This document shows positions 26,164-34,094 of a stretch of 64,000 nt of DNA, in pieces (the first letter of the stretch is position 1; each line of letters opens with the position of its first letter). Location of the stretch: NCBI RefSeq assembly GCF_018860965.1, contig NZ_JAHKQF010000018.1, forward strand, positions 62,001 to 126,000, read 5' to 3'. Below the pieces are notes generated by a model that was given only the letters and a program-made list of their open reading frames with translations, did not search any database and had not been told where the DNA came from. The DNA comes from Alteromonas sp. C1M14. GTDB lineage: Bacteria > Pseudomonadota > Gammaproteobacteria > Enterobacterales > Alteromonadaceae. The position numbers were made by a program, and so were the translations under genes.

Positions 26164-27069
26164 ATGAGAGGAAAATTACCGAGTATTATTTCACTTCAGT
26201 GTTTTGATGCTGTGGCCCATCATTTAAATATGACCTACGCGGGTGAAGCCCTTCATTTAACGCAAAGTGCAGTAAGCCGACAGGTAAAAAACCTAGAAAG
26301 CCTCATTGGTCGTAAATTGTTTTATCGGCAAGACAACCAGCTTATTTTAACCCCCGTGGGCGAACAATATGCCGAAGAAGTACATAAAATTCTTACCAGC
26401 TTAAATGCCGTTACCCAGAAGATTTCTTCGAACACCGAATTTAAGCAAGCGGTAAAGCTTAAAGTGGTTACCGAACCCACTTTTGCCATTGCGTGGCTAA
26501 TGCCAAAGCTCAATGAGTTCTACATCAATTACCCGGATATCGAAATCGATTTGGGCACCGATTATGAATCGGTTACCCGTAATACCCGCCGCTGCGATTT
26601 TGCCATTTTATGGGGCGACGCCGACTGGCCACATTACATTGCCGAGCCTCTACGAAAGGAAACCTACCTGGCGGTGTGTACACCACGTTATTTAAGAGGC
26701 CGCAAAGCCGTTAAAACCATGCGTGAAGTGGCCAATTTCGACTTTATTCATCAAAGTAGCGCCCGTTCTACCACGGACCAATGGTTTTTAAAGGCAGGAT
26801 TAACGGAAAAAGAAATTTCTATGATTGGTGGGCAGCATTTTGATTACTTTATTTACCTGTTACAGGCGGTAAAGAACAATATTGGGGTGTCTATTTTACC
26901 GGAATACTTAGTTAAAGAAGACATCATCAACGGCGATCTTATACTAGCTTGTGAGCAAAGTTTTAGCCCAGACCAGCGTTTTTACATACTCTATGATGAA
27001 GAACGTCAAGAAGACTATGCCATCCGTCAGTTCAGAAAATGGCTGATGACACACAAAGATGACATGTAG
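26164..27069 (+). CDS. LysR-family (GcvA-like) transcriptional regulator
   Basis: 301 residues. N-terminal helix-turn-helix (ISLQCFDAVAHHLNMTYAGEALHLTQSAVSRQVKNLE...RKLFYR) and GcvA-type effector domain (KLKVVTEPTFAIAWLMPKL). It is transcribed away from the MFS operon promoter and followed after 9 bp by the LuxR gene, so both regulators are one transcription unit. It likely controls the adjacent MFS-nitrilase operon and perhaps the TonB receptor operon 5 kb away through the shared element. Confidence 0.9.
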   Translation: MRGKLPSIISLQCFDAVAHHLNMTYAGEALHLTQSAVSRQVKNLESLIGRKLFYRQDNQLILTPVGEQYAEEVHKILTSLNAVTQKISSNTEFKQAVKLKVVTEPTFAIAWLMPKLNEFYINYPDIEIDLGTDYESVTRNTRRCDFAILWGDADWPHYIAEPLRKETYLAVCTPRYLRGRKAVKTMREVANFDFIHQSSARSTTDQWFLKAGLTEKEISMIGGQHFDYFIYLLQAVKNNIGVSILPEYLVKEDIINGDLILACEQSFSPDQRFYILYDEERQEDYAIRQFRKWLMTHKDDM

Positions 27070-27078
27070 AGCACATCC

Positions 27079-27894
27079 ATGAAGCAGTCACACATTCCCG
27101 CTGTCGCCCAAGATGTTGAGGGTATCTCGGCATTAATTATGGCCATTGGCGAGCCGAACTTTTACGAAGCGTTGCTGGTGTATTTGGCCACGGTGATCAA
27201 TTTCGACAGTGCCTCTGCGATTTTATATAAGAAGGGGAATGCGCCAGAACTATTGTTTGCCAATTTTACCGAAACCGAACAAGCCATTTTCTGCGCCCGA
27301 TTTTTAGATGGGGCCTACGTGATCAGCCCCGCTTATCAGGGTTTTGTAAATGGTTATCCTGATGGTCTGTATCCGTGGTCTAAACTCATGCCGCCAGGGT
27401 TCAAACAGTCGCAAATGTATGATGCGTATTATCGGCCCAGTTGTATTGAAGATTTATTGTATTTTTTCGTCGATACAGGCGCCACAGGCTATATGCAGTT
27501 TAGTTTGGGACGGCATTCGCCAAGTAAGGTATTTGAGCAACACGAAATACAGCAGGTGCAGGGTGTGGAAGGGCTTGTGATTGGTTTAATTGCCAAACAC
27601 ATTGAAATGGCGGTGTTGCGTCAAACTCTTCATCCTCAACCCCTTTCCCGTCTGGTCTCTGACCGTGTAAATCACTTATTAGAAAATTTTGAGGCTGAAC
27701 GTCTCACCAGTCGAGAGCGGCAAATTGCTAAGTTGATCATCATGGGGTATTCGTCGCAATCGGCGGCGGATAAACTCTGTATCTCGCCGGGTACCGAACG
27801 GGTGCACCGGGCTAAGCTTTATGCGAAGTTAAACTTGCGGTCAAATTCAGAGTTGTTTTCGTATTTCTTAAACTTGCTGACGCAAGCGGGGTAG
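27079..27894 (+). CDS. LuxR-family transcriptional regulator
   Basis: 271 residues. The C-terminal LuxR/GerE helix-turn-helix covers about residues 210-265 (LTSRERQIAKLIIMGYSSQ, then a recognition helix in SPGTERVHRAKLYAKL). The N-terminal 180 residues have no receiver aspartate pattern and do not clearly match an acyl-homoserine-lactone-binding domain; it may be a solitary ligand sensor. LuxR proteins bind short palindromes near -35, so the ATTCCA-AAA-TGGAAT repeat inside the 38-bp elements is a plausible target. Co-transcribed with the upstream LysR gene. Confidence 0.87.
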   Translation: MKQSHIPAVAQDVEGISALIMAIGEPNFYEALLVYLATVINFDSASAILYKKGNAPELLFANFTETEQAIFCARFLDGAYVISPAYQGFVNGYPDGLYPWSKLMPPGFKQSQMYDAYYRPSCIEDLLYFFVDTGATGYMQFSLGRHSPSKVFEQHEIQQVQGVEGLVIGLIAKHIEMAVLRQTLHPQPLSRLVSDRVNHLLENFEAERLTSRERQIAKLIIMGYSSQSAADKLCISPGTERVHRAKLYAKLNLRSNSELFSYFLNLLTQAG

Positions 27895-27910
27895 GACACA
27901 ACAAAAAAGA

Positions 27911-27946
27911 AAGCCAAGTAAACAAGGGCGTTTGCTTACTTGGCTT
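27911..27946. terminator. Stem-loop between convergent luxR-type and SDR genes
   Basis: AAGCCAAGTAA pairs with TTACTTGGCTT (11 bp, extendable inward). It sits 16 bp after the LuxR stop and 24 bp before the SDR stop. No long T-tract follows rightwards; A-rich sequence to its left gives T-rich RNA leftwards, so it may chiefly terminate the SDR transcript. Confidence 0.75.
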
Positions 27947-27969
27947 AACAACAAAAATGAGCGGGGAAT

Positions 27970-28725
27970 TTAAATTCCTAGCGCTTGGCCACCGCCAATT
28001 TGAATGGTTTCTGCGGTAATGAACGAGGCATCATCGCTAGCGAGGAACGCCACAACCGACGCCACTTCTTCCGGTTCACCTAACCGTCCAAGCAAGATGC
28101 TGTCTTTCCACGATGCAAACACTTCAGGTTTAGTTGCTTTAATTTGCGCATGGAACGGGGTGTCGATGGTACCTGGAGACACAGCGTTAACTCGAATACC
28201 CGCCGCTGCCAGTTCTTTTGCTAGCGCCCGCGTAAGCACATGCACGGCACCTTTTGATACACCATAAATACCTGCACCAGGCCCGCCTGCATTCCAGCCG
28301 GCATTAGAGGTGCAATTAATAATAGAGCCACCGGTGGTCTTTTTCAGATAAGGAATGGCGGCGCGGGATACAAAAAACGCACTGTCGACGTTAAGCGCCA
28401 TCACCGAGCGGTAAAATTCGGTAGACATTTCTTCCATGGAGCTACGTCCGCCAAGGCCACCGGCATTATTTACCACAACACTGATATAACCGTATTTGTC
28501 GCCAATAGCCGCAACATGCTTATTCACCGCTTCATCGTCGGTAACATCAAAGCTGACGTACTCGGCGTCTATACCCGCGTCTTTTAATTCAGCCAGGCAG
28601 GCGGCGCCTTTTTCATCGTCTCGGCCATTTAGCACCACGGTATAGCCATCATTTCCTAAACGCTTGGCAACCTGAAAACCGATGCCGCCAGTAGCGCCGG
28701 TGATTAAAGCCACTTTTTTAGACAT
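27970..28725 (-). CDS. Short-chain dehydrogenase/reductase
   Basis: 251 residues, classical SDR. Cofactor motif GATGGIG at residues 10-16, NNAGG near 89, catalytic serine (NCTSNAG) and YGVSK. It oxidises a hydroxyl or reduces a carbonyl with NAD(P)H. It is divergent from a GntR/FCD regulator, so sugar-acid or fatty-acid type substrates are possible; a role as reductase of an alginate-derived ketouronate is conceivable given the lyase 11 kb away, but there is no direct support. Confidence 0.87.
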   Translation of the reverse strand: MSKKVALITGATGGIGFQVAKRLGNDGYTVVLNGRDDEKGAACLAELKDAGIDAEYVSFDVTDDEAVNKHVAAIGDKYGYISVVVNNAGGLGGRSSMEEMSTEFYRSVMALNVDSAFFVSRAAIPYLKKTTGGSIINCTSNAGWNAGGPGAGIYGVSKGAVHVLTRALAKELAAAGIRVNAVSPGTIDTPFHAQIKATKPEVFASWKDSILLGRLGEPEEVASVVAFLASDDASFITAETIQIGGGQALGI

Positions 28726-28788
28726 AGTGAATTACTCTTTTTGGTTAATTAGATAAATGCTGTTTTACTTATTTATTACGGCAAGGAA

Positions 28789-28817
28789 GTACCGCATTAC
28801 GGATTCTGGTGCGGTAC
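28789..28817. promoter_or_regulatory. Inverted repeat in the SDR/GntR divergent region
   Basis: GTACCGCA and TGCGGTAC are exact 8-bp arms separated by 13 bp. It lies 64 bp upstream of the SDR gene in the 323-bp gap before the divergent GntR gene; it could be that regulator's operator. The rest of the gap (28726-29048) shows only AT-rich promoter-like sequence. Confidence 0.45.
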
Positions 28818-29048
28818 ATCGCCATGCGATCTGTGTAAGACAGTCAGTAATGACCAATTTAGATTATTTGGTAACAATGATCCACCTTATTCACCGAAAG
28901 ACGATGAAATGGGAGCACTTTTAAGTAGAAAAAAACCGCTGGAAAGCCTTCATAACAGGGCGAGGAGGCTTTGCGCTTGGCTAAACTTCGGGCTACAATT
29001 GCGCCTGCTGTTACAATTAATAAAAAAATATTAAAAAGGTAGAGAGTA

Positions 29049-29780
29049 ATGAAAGCTCGCCGGCTATTCTGGAACATCGTTGATAAATTAGAGGCTTTAA
29101 TAGACCAAGGTGTTTATCCTGTAGGTAGTCGGTTGCCACCCGAACGGGAATTAGCTGAAACCTACAATGTAAGTCGCCCCACCATACGAGAAGCCATCAT
29201 TGCACTGGAAGTACGGGAACGTATTGAAGTGAAAACAGGCTCTGGTGTCTATGTTGTCAATAAAGGCGCGGCTAGCCGAGTGGCAAAACCCATCAGTGCG
29301 TTTGAGTTAACTCAGGCACGGGCATTGGTAGAAGGGGAGGCCGCAGCACTTGCCGCCGCAACCATCCAGCCTGACGAGCTAGCGGTATTAAAGCAAACGT
29401 TGGAAGACATGTGTGTGCCGGCACAGGCCGATGCTGCCGACCAACAGTTCCACGAAGTCATTTCTGCGGCAACCCGTAATAATGCCATTATTTTATCGGT
29501 AGAAAATTTATGGGAATTAAGAAAAACAGTACCTGAGATCATCGCGTCTTACGGTGAGGTGTGCTCCCAAAGCAGCGAACAAAGACTAAAAGAACATACT
29601 AGTATTTATGAAGCCATTGCCAGTGGCGACCCATCCGCTGCCAGACAAGCCATGCACAATCACTTTAATCGTCTTATCAATGCATTATTTGATGCCAGCG
29701 AGGCAAAAGCCCTGGAAGAAATTAAGCGTAAAACCGATGAGACCCGAGGCTTATATTCTATTTCTCACCTCAGTAAATAA
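29049..29780 (+). CDS. GntR/FadR-subfamily (FCD) transcriptional regulator
   Basis: 243 residues. N-terminal GntR winged helix with the diagnostic PVGSRLPPERELAETYNVSR and TIREAIIALE, then GVYVVNK. The C-terminal all-helical FCD effector domain (ALVEGEAAALAAATI, FHEVISAATRN, EHTSIYEAIASGD) has the usual D/H/H metal-ligand pattern. FCD regulators usually sense carboxylic or sugar acids. Divergent from the SDR gene; likely represses it. ATG at 29049 after AAAAGGTAGAGAGTA. Confidence 0.9.
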   Translation: MKARRLFWNIVDKLEALIDQGVYPVGSRLPPERELAETYNVSRPTIREAIIALEVRERIEVKTGSGVYVVNKGAASRVAKPISAFELTQARALVEGEAAALAAATIQPDELAVLKQTLEDMCVPAQADAADQQFHEVISAATRNNAIILSVENLWELRKTVPEIIASYGEVCSQSSEQRLKEHTSIYEAIASGDPSAARQAMHNHFNRLINALFDASEAKALEEIKRKTDETRGLYSISHLSK

Positions 29781-29794
29781 ACCCCTAAAAGTAA

Positions 29795-29819
29795 AACAGG
29801 CTTCATAAAGAAGCCTGTT
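29795..29819. terminator. Stem-loop after the GntR gene
   Basis: AACAGGCTTC and GAAGCCTGTT form a perfect 10-bp stem with loop ATAAA, 14 bp after the GntR stop codon. Only a weak T-tract follows rightwards; leftwards the RNA would continue TTACTTTT. Confidence 0.75.
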
Positions 29820-30046
29820 ACTTACGTAGGGTACGCACGTGAATTGCGTTTTCTTATTGTTCAATTAATGCAACCGTTAGGCGGTATGTACCGAATCCTA
29901 TAAATGAAAACCGAGGTCGACGTCGTTTTTCATTGATTGCCTCGAAGCACGTAACACCCTTCTTATACAGCGTAATGCCACCTAATGCTTTTGCCGCTAT
30001 GGGGGACGAGAACAAAACCTTACGTGGCTAATTGCTTGCCGTAAAA

Positions 30047-30084
30047 TTGGTCGCAATTAATGTAAGACCAAATATAGTGACCAA
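30047..30084. promoter_or_regulatory. Cluster of TTGGTC/GACCAA half-sites
   Basis: TTGGTC (30047-30052) and GACCAA (30066-30071) form an inverted pair, and a second GACCAA (30079-30084) repeats the right half 13 bp on. TGGTC/GACCA halves are the recognition element of many FadR/GntR proteins, and the GntR gene lies 270 bp to the left. No gene obviously depends on it. Confidence 0.35.
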
Positions 30085-30226
30085 AATTTGCTTTGTCAAA
30101 GCATTTTGTAAGATAGCTTTGTCTTTTATGTAGCCAAGCTTAATAATGCTAGGCCGTCATTTCTCACATTTTTGCCCTTAAATTGCGCCGATAAGAAAGC
30201 GATAAACGCCATCGTATTTTCTAATT

Positions 30227-30270
30227 GGAAATAATTATCATTTGCATTATGAGGGTTTGATGAGTATAGT
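30227..30270 (+). promoter_or_regulatory. Fur-box-like site overlapping a promoter
   Basis: On the minus strand 30227-30245 reads GCAAATGATAATTATTTCC, matching the 19-bp Fur consensus at about 14 positions. It overlaps a -35 TTGCAT (30242-30247) followed after 17 bp by -10 TATAGT (30265-30270). Repression under iron sufficiency is expected. The predicted transcript starts near 30277 and leads into the 30-codon frame at 30372. Confidence 0.65.
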
Positions 30271-30371
30271 TACATCATAATAAAGAAAGACAACGCAGTA
30301 TGCAGGTATTCCGCAGTCTCTGGAATCAACAGCAAGGCCGTACATATACAACCTACATTAGGAGTCGAACG

Positions 30372-30464
30372 ATGGAAGCACTTGTGTTTTTAATGTTGGC
30401 TGGAGGTACAGCCGCTACATTTGGATTTGTGGTACGTTTAGTCGGACATACAAGTACTGAATGA
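30372..30464 (+). CDS. Putative 30-residue single-pass membrane peptide
   Basis: A 31-codon frame with AGGAG 8 bp before the ATG. The peptide begins MEALVFLMLAGGTAATFGF, continues VVRLVGHTSTE, and is one hydrophobic helix with a short polar C terminus, resembling small regulatory or structural membrane proteins. Upstream is a Fur-like box over a good sigma70 promoter, so it would be induced by iron starvation. It precedes, on the other strand, the PepSY iron-uptake-type operon. I do not recognise a family; a function in iron uptake or membrane stress is inference. Confidence 0.55.
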   Translation: MEALVFLMLAGGTAATFGFVVRLVGHTSTE

Positions 30465-30578
30465 ATATCCCTTCGCCACCGTCTTTTGTAAAGGTATGGG
30501 CGTCGATTAGATTCTAGCAATCAGATCCCAGTTCCACACCTTCAATGGTGGCATTTCTATCCTTTCACAATTACTCTC

Positions 30579-32204
30579 TTAGCGTACATTGGACGGTGTT
30601 ATGTTATTACCGACCAGGTGCGCGGGGGCGTTGTTAGCAATAAACCAAATGCTATTTTTATCCCCTTGGTAAGCCCGTTGTGTGGTTTTTCGCCCGCCAT
30701 AGAAAAACAGTAACGCAAACCCAATCGCCCCTACTTCTATTCCTATAGCGCCTGGTGTGGTGACGGACCAGGCTTCGTTATTAGATACCAAGAACATAAC
30801 AAGGCTGGTAACAGGAACCCCGACGCAACTTATCGCTAAGGCATACTGTAGGTGGATGGCACTGAGTGCCGCGCCTTTCCAAAAGCTATACACAATCGCG
30901 AAAAAGAACACCGCATAGTAAATAGTGAGGTACATGGGGTTTATGCTTTGATTGAATAAATACAACCATTTAGATGACAGCATGCAGGCCGCTACACCGA
31001 ATACCGAGCCTAAGCATACGCCCACGGTAAGGTTGGCCATCACGCGATTAGAGCGAGACTGAACAGGTTGCTTTTTACGTCGCTTTTCTAACCATAGCAA
31101 GTTCCCGGTGTAGAACAATGCGGCGCCCATTAGCCCTAAGATAAAATAAATCCAGCGACCCGCATCGTTAGCAAAGTTGCCGAAGTGCAGCGAGAAAAAG
31201 CTAGTGACAAGGGCACCATATAACCCGTTTTCTTCAGTACTGAGGGTGGAATAGATAATGTCGGTTGTATAAGGATCCATTGTGATGATATCTGATTCTG
31301 CTGCCCGCTGTATTTTTCCATCACCAACAACGTTTATGCGCAGTGAAGCCCCAGGGCCTTCTAATTTGCTAAATGTGAGGCTTTTTACCGTGTATCCGTC
31401 GGTGGTATCGGCCACTTTTTGCAGGTAAGTAGATAGGGGCGGTAAGGTATTAATATCTTGGGTTTGTGACGATCTGGGCATGGGGCTAAACATGGGTTCA
31501 TCGCCATAAACAACAGATAATCCGTCGTACATTACATCGTGAAAGGCGAATACCACCACAGTCCATGCAATCATTAAATGAAACGGCAGACTGGTGATCC
31601 CCAACAAATTATGTGTATCTAGCCAAAAACGGCTTGACCCTTTTTTCTGGCGCAAAGCAAAAAAGTGCTTCACTAAGGTGGGTAAAAGAAATATCACCCC
31701 CGACACCAAGGCAACAAAATACAAGGCCGACGCCACCCCTAATATCACCACGCCAAGATCTTCGTGCCCTGCTTTGCCGGGAATTCCTGCGGTGCGATGC
31801 AGCCAATCCACTAGATCACCTAAAACATTTTGCTGCGTGCTTAGAGTAATCAAATCACCGTTTTCATTTAAGGAGGCTTGGCGTACTTCATCTTTTATAC
31901 GCAAACCGCGACCGCCACCTTGTTCAACCCAAGTCATTGGCGAAAGGTTATCGTCAAGGTTAATGGTAAAACCGCGTTTTACTGTTTCATTTTCCGATGC
32001 CGCTAATTGAATCAGGGTGTCTTTTTCGGCCAAGGAAACCTGAGGCAAGGTTTGGGTTGTCGGTATGGCCCATTGAGTAATGGGCGTTTGAAACATGGTA
32101 AGGGCGCCGGCAAAAAAGGCGATAAACAGTACAAGCCCGGTGGTGATCCCCGTCCAGGTATGTACCGACTGATAGATGCGAAGAATGTCACTGCGTATTT
32201 TCAT
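30579..32204 (-). CDS. PepSY-associated transmembrane protein, iron-uptake operon type
   Basis: 541 residues from ATG 32204, which overlaps the preceding stop as ATGA; a longer frame reaching 32240 is less likely. The N terminus (YQSVHTWTGITTGLVLFIAFFAGALTMF) is the classic first membrane segment of PepSY-TM proteins; a periplasmic part (about residues 55-140) and further segments near 165-220, 335-400 and 420-510 follow, with conserved HRTAGIPG and HNLLGITSLPFHL. Such proteins accompany siderophore receptors and are proposed to act as inner-membrane reductases or import helpers. Third gene of a three-gene leftward operon. Confidence 0.85.
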   Translation of the reverse strand: MKIRSDILRIYQSVHTWTGITTGLVLFIAFFAGALTMFQTPITQWAIPTTQTLPQVSLAEKDTLIQLAASENETVKRGFTINLDDNLSPMTWVEQGGGRGLRIKDEVRQASLNENGDLITLSTQQNVLGDLVDWLHRTAGIPGKAGHEDLGVVILGVASALYFVALVSGVIFLLPTLVKHFFALRQKKGSSRFWLDTHNLLGITSLPFHLMIAWTVVVFAFHDVMYDGLSVVYGDEPMFSPMPRSSQTQDINTLPPLSTYLQKVADTTDGYTVKSLTFSKLEGPGASLRINVVGDGKIQRAAESDIITMDPYTTDIIYSTLSTEENGLYGALVTSFFSLHFGNFANDAGRWIYFILGLMGAALFYTGNLLWLEKRRKKQPVQSRSNRVMANLTVGVCLGSVFGVAACMLSSKWLYLFNQSINPMYLTIYYAVFFFAIVYSFWKGAALSAIHLQYALAISCVGVPVTSLVMFLVSNNEAWSVTTPGAIGIEVGAIGFALLFFYGGRKTTQRAYQGDKNSIWFIANNAPAHLVGNNITPSNVR

Positions 32205-32500
32205 AGTACATACCTTAAAAGCACGAATAGCCCCCAACAAATGACGTTTGCCCCGCCAAGGAAAAGAAACGCCCGGGTGCCGGTTCTAAACAAAAACGAA
32301 AATGAAATAATAGCTAGCCAAATAGGGCTGATCATCCACATATTAAACTGGTTTTTATTCGCCCCATTAATGCCTCCTGGGCCATACCAGGCAAACAAAC
32401 CTATTATGGCAAAGGCCAAGGTTAAGCCGAGGACTGCGCTGGCGATGGTTTTTGACCACCAGTGAGGTTGAATTTTTTGGTCTGCACTTAAACGAGCCAT
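32201..32500 (-). CDS. Small membrane protein of iron-uptake operon (DUF3649-like)
   Basis: 99 residues, two or three hydrophobic helices (residues about 17-40, 50-69 and 76-95). Size, position before a PepSY gene and the WWSKTIASAVLG opening recall the small DUF3649-type proteins of siderophore-receptor operons. Overlaps the next gene by 4 bp and the previous one by 1 bp, so translational coupling is likely. Family name is from memory of typical operons. Confidence 0.65.
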   Translation of the reverse strand: MARLSADQKIQPHWWSKTIASAVLGLTLAFAIIGLFAWYGPGGINGANKNQFNMWMISPIWLAIISFSFLFRTGTRAFLFLGGANVICWGLFVLLRYVL

Positions 32501-32763
32501 CAGGTGGGATTTCCTGCTTTAACGAGTGACACAAAGGGCACCGCAACTAAGGTGATCATCAATGCCGATAGCCAGGTGAAAAAAGCAGAGGCGACAGAAA
32601 GGGTCAATAAAAAACACACCAAAGAAATGCCAAGTTGGGCGTAACCGACAAAGCGGTATAAGTGGGGAAGGGGGCGCACAAGAATGCGTTGTTGGCGATT
32701 GGTTAGGTAAACAAATACGGTACCTGAAAGCGCCAATATAAATGCCATGAAAAGAAAAAGCAT
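32500..32763 (-). CDS. Small membrane protein of iron-uptake operon (DUF3325-like)
   Basis: 87 residues: an N-terminal helix (MLFLFMAFILALSGTVFVYL), a basic loop RQQRILVRPLPHLYR and two further helices. First gene of the PepSY operon; its 510-bp upstream region carries two Fur-like boxes shared with the divergent SOD operon. DUF3325 proteins occupy this place in many siderophore operons; the assignment rests on size, topology and context. Confidence 0.6.
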   Translation of the reverse strand: MLFLFMAFILALSGTVFVYLTNRQQRILVRPLPHLYRFVGYAQLGISLVCFLLTLSVASAFFTWLSALMITLVAVPFVSLVKAGNPT

Positions 32764-32943
32764 GGTGAACTTCCTGTAATTAACTATTAATTCTTAAAAC
32801 ACGTTTTAGCGGCTAACTTACTGACAAAGGCCATGTTGCCTTATGCCGGTTGTTGTAAGTGCACTGCCTTTAGCGCGCGTAACCACACCCATAATCCTAG
32901 GCACAGCCAAGCATCCATATCGCTAATTGATAACAAGGGGAGC

Positions 32944-32972
32944 ACGTCTTTTAGACGTAATATTTTATTTTA
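32944..32972 (+). terminator. Rightward terminator-like hairpin without an assigned gene
   Basis: ACGTCT-TTT-AGACGT is a 6-bp stem followed by a T-rich stretch starting AATATTTTATTTTAATTTTT. It points rightwards, yet no rightward gene precedes it: the PepSY operon starts at 32763 and runs left. It could end a short untranslated RNA or block transcription entering the SOD operon. The stem is short. Confidence 0.4.
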
Positions 32973-33011
32973 ATTTTTATCAGAGTATACATAAGCCTAA
33001 GGGTTTATGTA

Positions 33012-33030
33012 AATGGTAATTATTACTATT
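33012..33030. promoter_or_regulatory. Fur-box-like site 1 (PepSY/SOD intergenic)
   Basis: AATGGTAATTATTACTATT contains the palindrome GTAAT-T-ATTAC and agrees with the 19-bp Fur consensus at about 12 positions on the minus strand. It lies 249 bp before the PepSY operon and 243 bp before the SOD operon. Confidence 0.5.
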
Positions 33031-33131
33031 AGTATCTAGAGGTGTTTTTTCTGCAAAGTCCGAACACAGTTACCGCCTGCCTTAAACCATGGGTTTTATC
33101 ATACCGTCAGCTTCTTAATAATTCCGTAAAT

Positions 33132-33150
33132 AGTAACAATTATCATTTGC
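33132..33150. promoter_or_regulatory. Fur-box-like site 2 (upstream of the Ni-SOD operon)
   Basis: On the minus strand GCAAATGATAATTGTTACT matches the Fur consensus at about 13 of 19 positions. It shares a 16-bp identical core (AATTATCATTTGCATT on the plus strand) with the site at 30227. It lies 123 bp upstream of the first gene of the operon ending in sodN-sodX. Confidence 0.6.
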
Positions 33151-33273
33151 ATTGTTGGTTTTTAGTGTCTAATGTAGATATTGAACGATGTATAAACATC
33201 GACCCGTTAACGCAATGTAGGTTGGGCGCTCTTACCGGTCAGACCCTAAAACAGTCAGCAGAAGGTATTACAT

Positions 33274-33627
33274 ATGAAGGTAAATTTTCTATGTCCCAAA
33301 CATTCGGAGTGGGTTTATAGCCACCCGGAAGAAGCTGTTCACTTTCTCGCTAGAGACGAATATCAGGGCGCTATGCTTTTTGTCGACGGTCAAATTCGTG
33401 AAGCCATCGCTTACTTAGGGTGTGCCTTTGATATTGCGGCCATCCTTTATGAGCTAGACGAAGGGCAAAATGTCACGTTTAAGCGAAAGTTAGAGTGCTT
33501 ATCCGATTTATTGTGCCAGGCGTACGCAAAGCTTGGGCTGCATGAGTACCGAGTGGCAGTTAAATCCCGTCTCGACAATCTGTTTTTCGATGTGCTGTAT
33601 GGCGAAATTACGGTGCTACATGCTTAG
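33274..33627 (+). CDS. Uncharacterised protein, first gene of the Ni-SOD operon
   Basis: 117 residues, no signal peptide or membrane segment. The N terminus carries a cysteine-histidine pair (FLCPKHSEW), and the rest is predicted helical (FLARDEYQGAMLFVDGQIREAIAYLG, then helices with further cysteines). I do not recognise a family; the helix pattern is TPR-like. Its 3' end overlaps the next gene by 8 bp, so the two are translationally coupled and may form a complex. Position ahead of sodN suggests a role in nickel handling or Ni-SOD assembly (inference). Confidence 0.65.
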   Translation: MKVNFLCPKHSEWVYSHPEEAVHFLARDEYQGAMLFVDGQIREAIAYLGCAFDIAAILYELDEGQNVTFKRKLECLSDLLCQAYAKLGLHEYRVAVKSRLDNLFFDVLYGEITVLHA

Positions 33628-34078
33628 CGTACTTAGCCTAGAATGCCATCGCAAATACCTTGTCTGGGAGAAAGTGATCTTAGATGGCAACCGAGACTAT
33701 ATGGCGGGAGAGCTAGACATCGCCCGCCTGAAATATTTAAGAGCCATTGAGCTGGCCCAAGCTATGGTTGCGCTAGAGCCAAATCTTCGACCCACGGTTG
33801 GCGCATTGCTTGTGAGTTATCACAACCTTGCCGATCTTTACGAAACGGCAAAGAACATCGACTTGGCCGAATATACACTGAACAAAGCCCGTAGCCGAAT
33901 TGCTAAGTTGGCAAAGGCGAACCCCTGCCACGAAGTGGTGTTGTGGGGAATACGGTTAGCGTCTGAACAAATCTATCTATTTAACAAGCGATATGGTGTA
34001 CAGAAAGATAACGGTGGCCCGGCTTTCAACACCGAAAATCCTGACGACAGAAAATATGCCTATGGGCCCCTGCACTGA
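33620..34078 (+). CDS. TPR-like protein, second gene of the Ni-SOD operon
   Basis: 152 residues from the ATG at 33620, which overlaps the preceding stop by 8 bp; a longer in-frame reading back to 33533 would lie inside the upstream gene. Helical repeats are visible (YMAGELDIARLKYLRAIEL, VGALLVSYHNLADLYETAKN, AEYTLNKARSRIAKLA), consistent with two to three TPR-like units. Soluble and cytoplasmic. A scaffold or chaperone for Ni-SOD production is possible; nothing in the sequence proves it. Confidence 0.7.
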   Translation: MLSVLSLECHRKYLVWEKVILDGNRDYMAGELDIARLKYLRAIELAQAMVALEPNLRPTVGALLVSYHNLADLYETAKNIDLAEYTLNKARSRIAKLAKANPCHEVVLWGIRLASEQIYLFNKRYGVQKDNGGPAFNTENPDDRKYAYGPLH

Positions 34079-34094
34079 ACAAAGGGAGTAGATC

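Larger units (their letters stand above)
29781..30371. other. 591-bp intergenic region with hairpin, repeated half-sites and Fur-like promoter
   Basis: No convincing reading frame. From left to right it holds the stem-loop at 29795-29819, a FadR-like half-site cluster at 30047-30084, and the Fur-box-overlapped promoter at 30227-30270, whose transcript would run to the small open reading frame at 30372. Between 29830 and 30040 nothing recognisable was seen. Confidence 0.6.
32764..33273. other. 510-bp divergent control region between PepSY and Ni-SOD operons
   Basis: Contains a rightward terminator-like hairpin (32944-32972) and two Fur-like boxes (33012-33030 and 33132-33150). The reading frames crossing it have neither recognisable domains nor good ribosome-binding sites. 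Confidence 0.6.

Noticed and set aside
33042-33320. 92-residue rightward frame in the PepSY/SOD gap
   Set aside because: It crosses a Fur-like box and the start of the next gene in another frame, with no ribosome-binding site and no domain.
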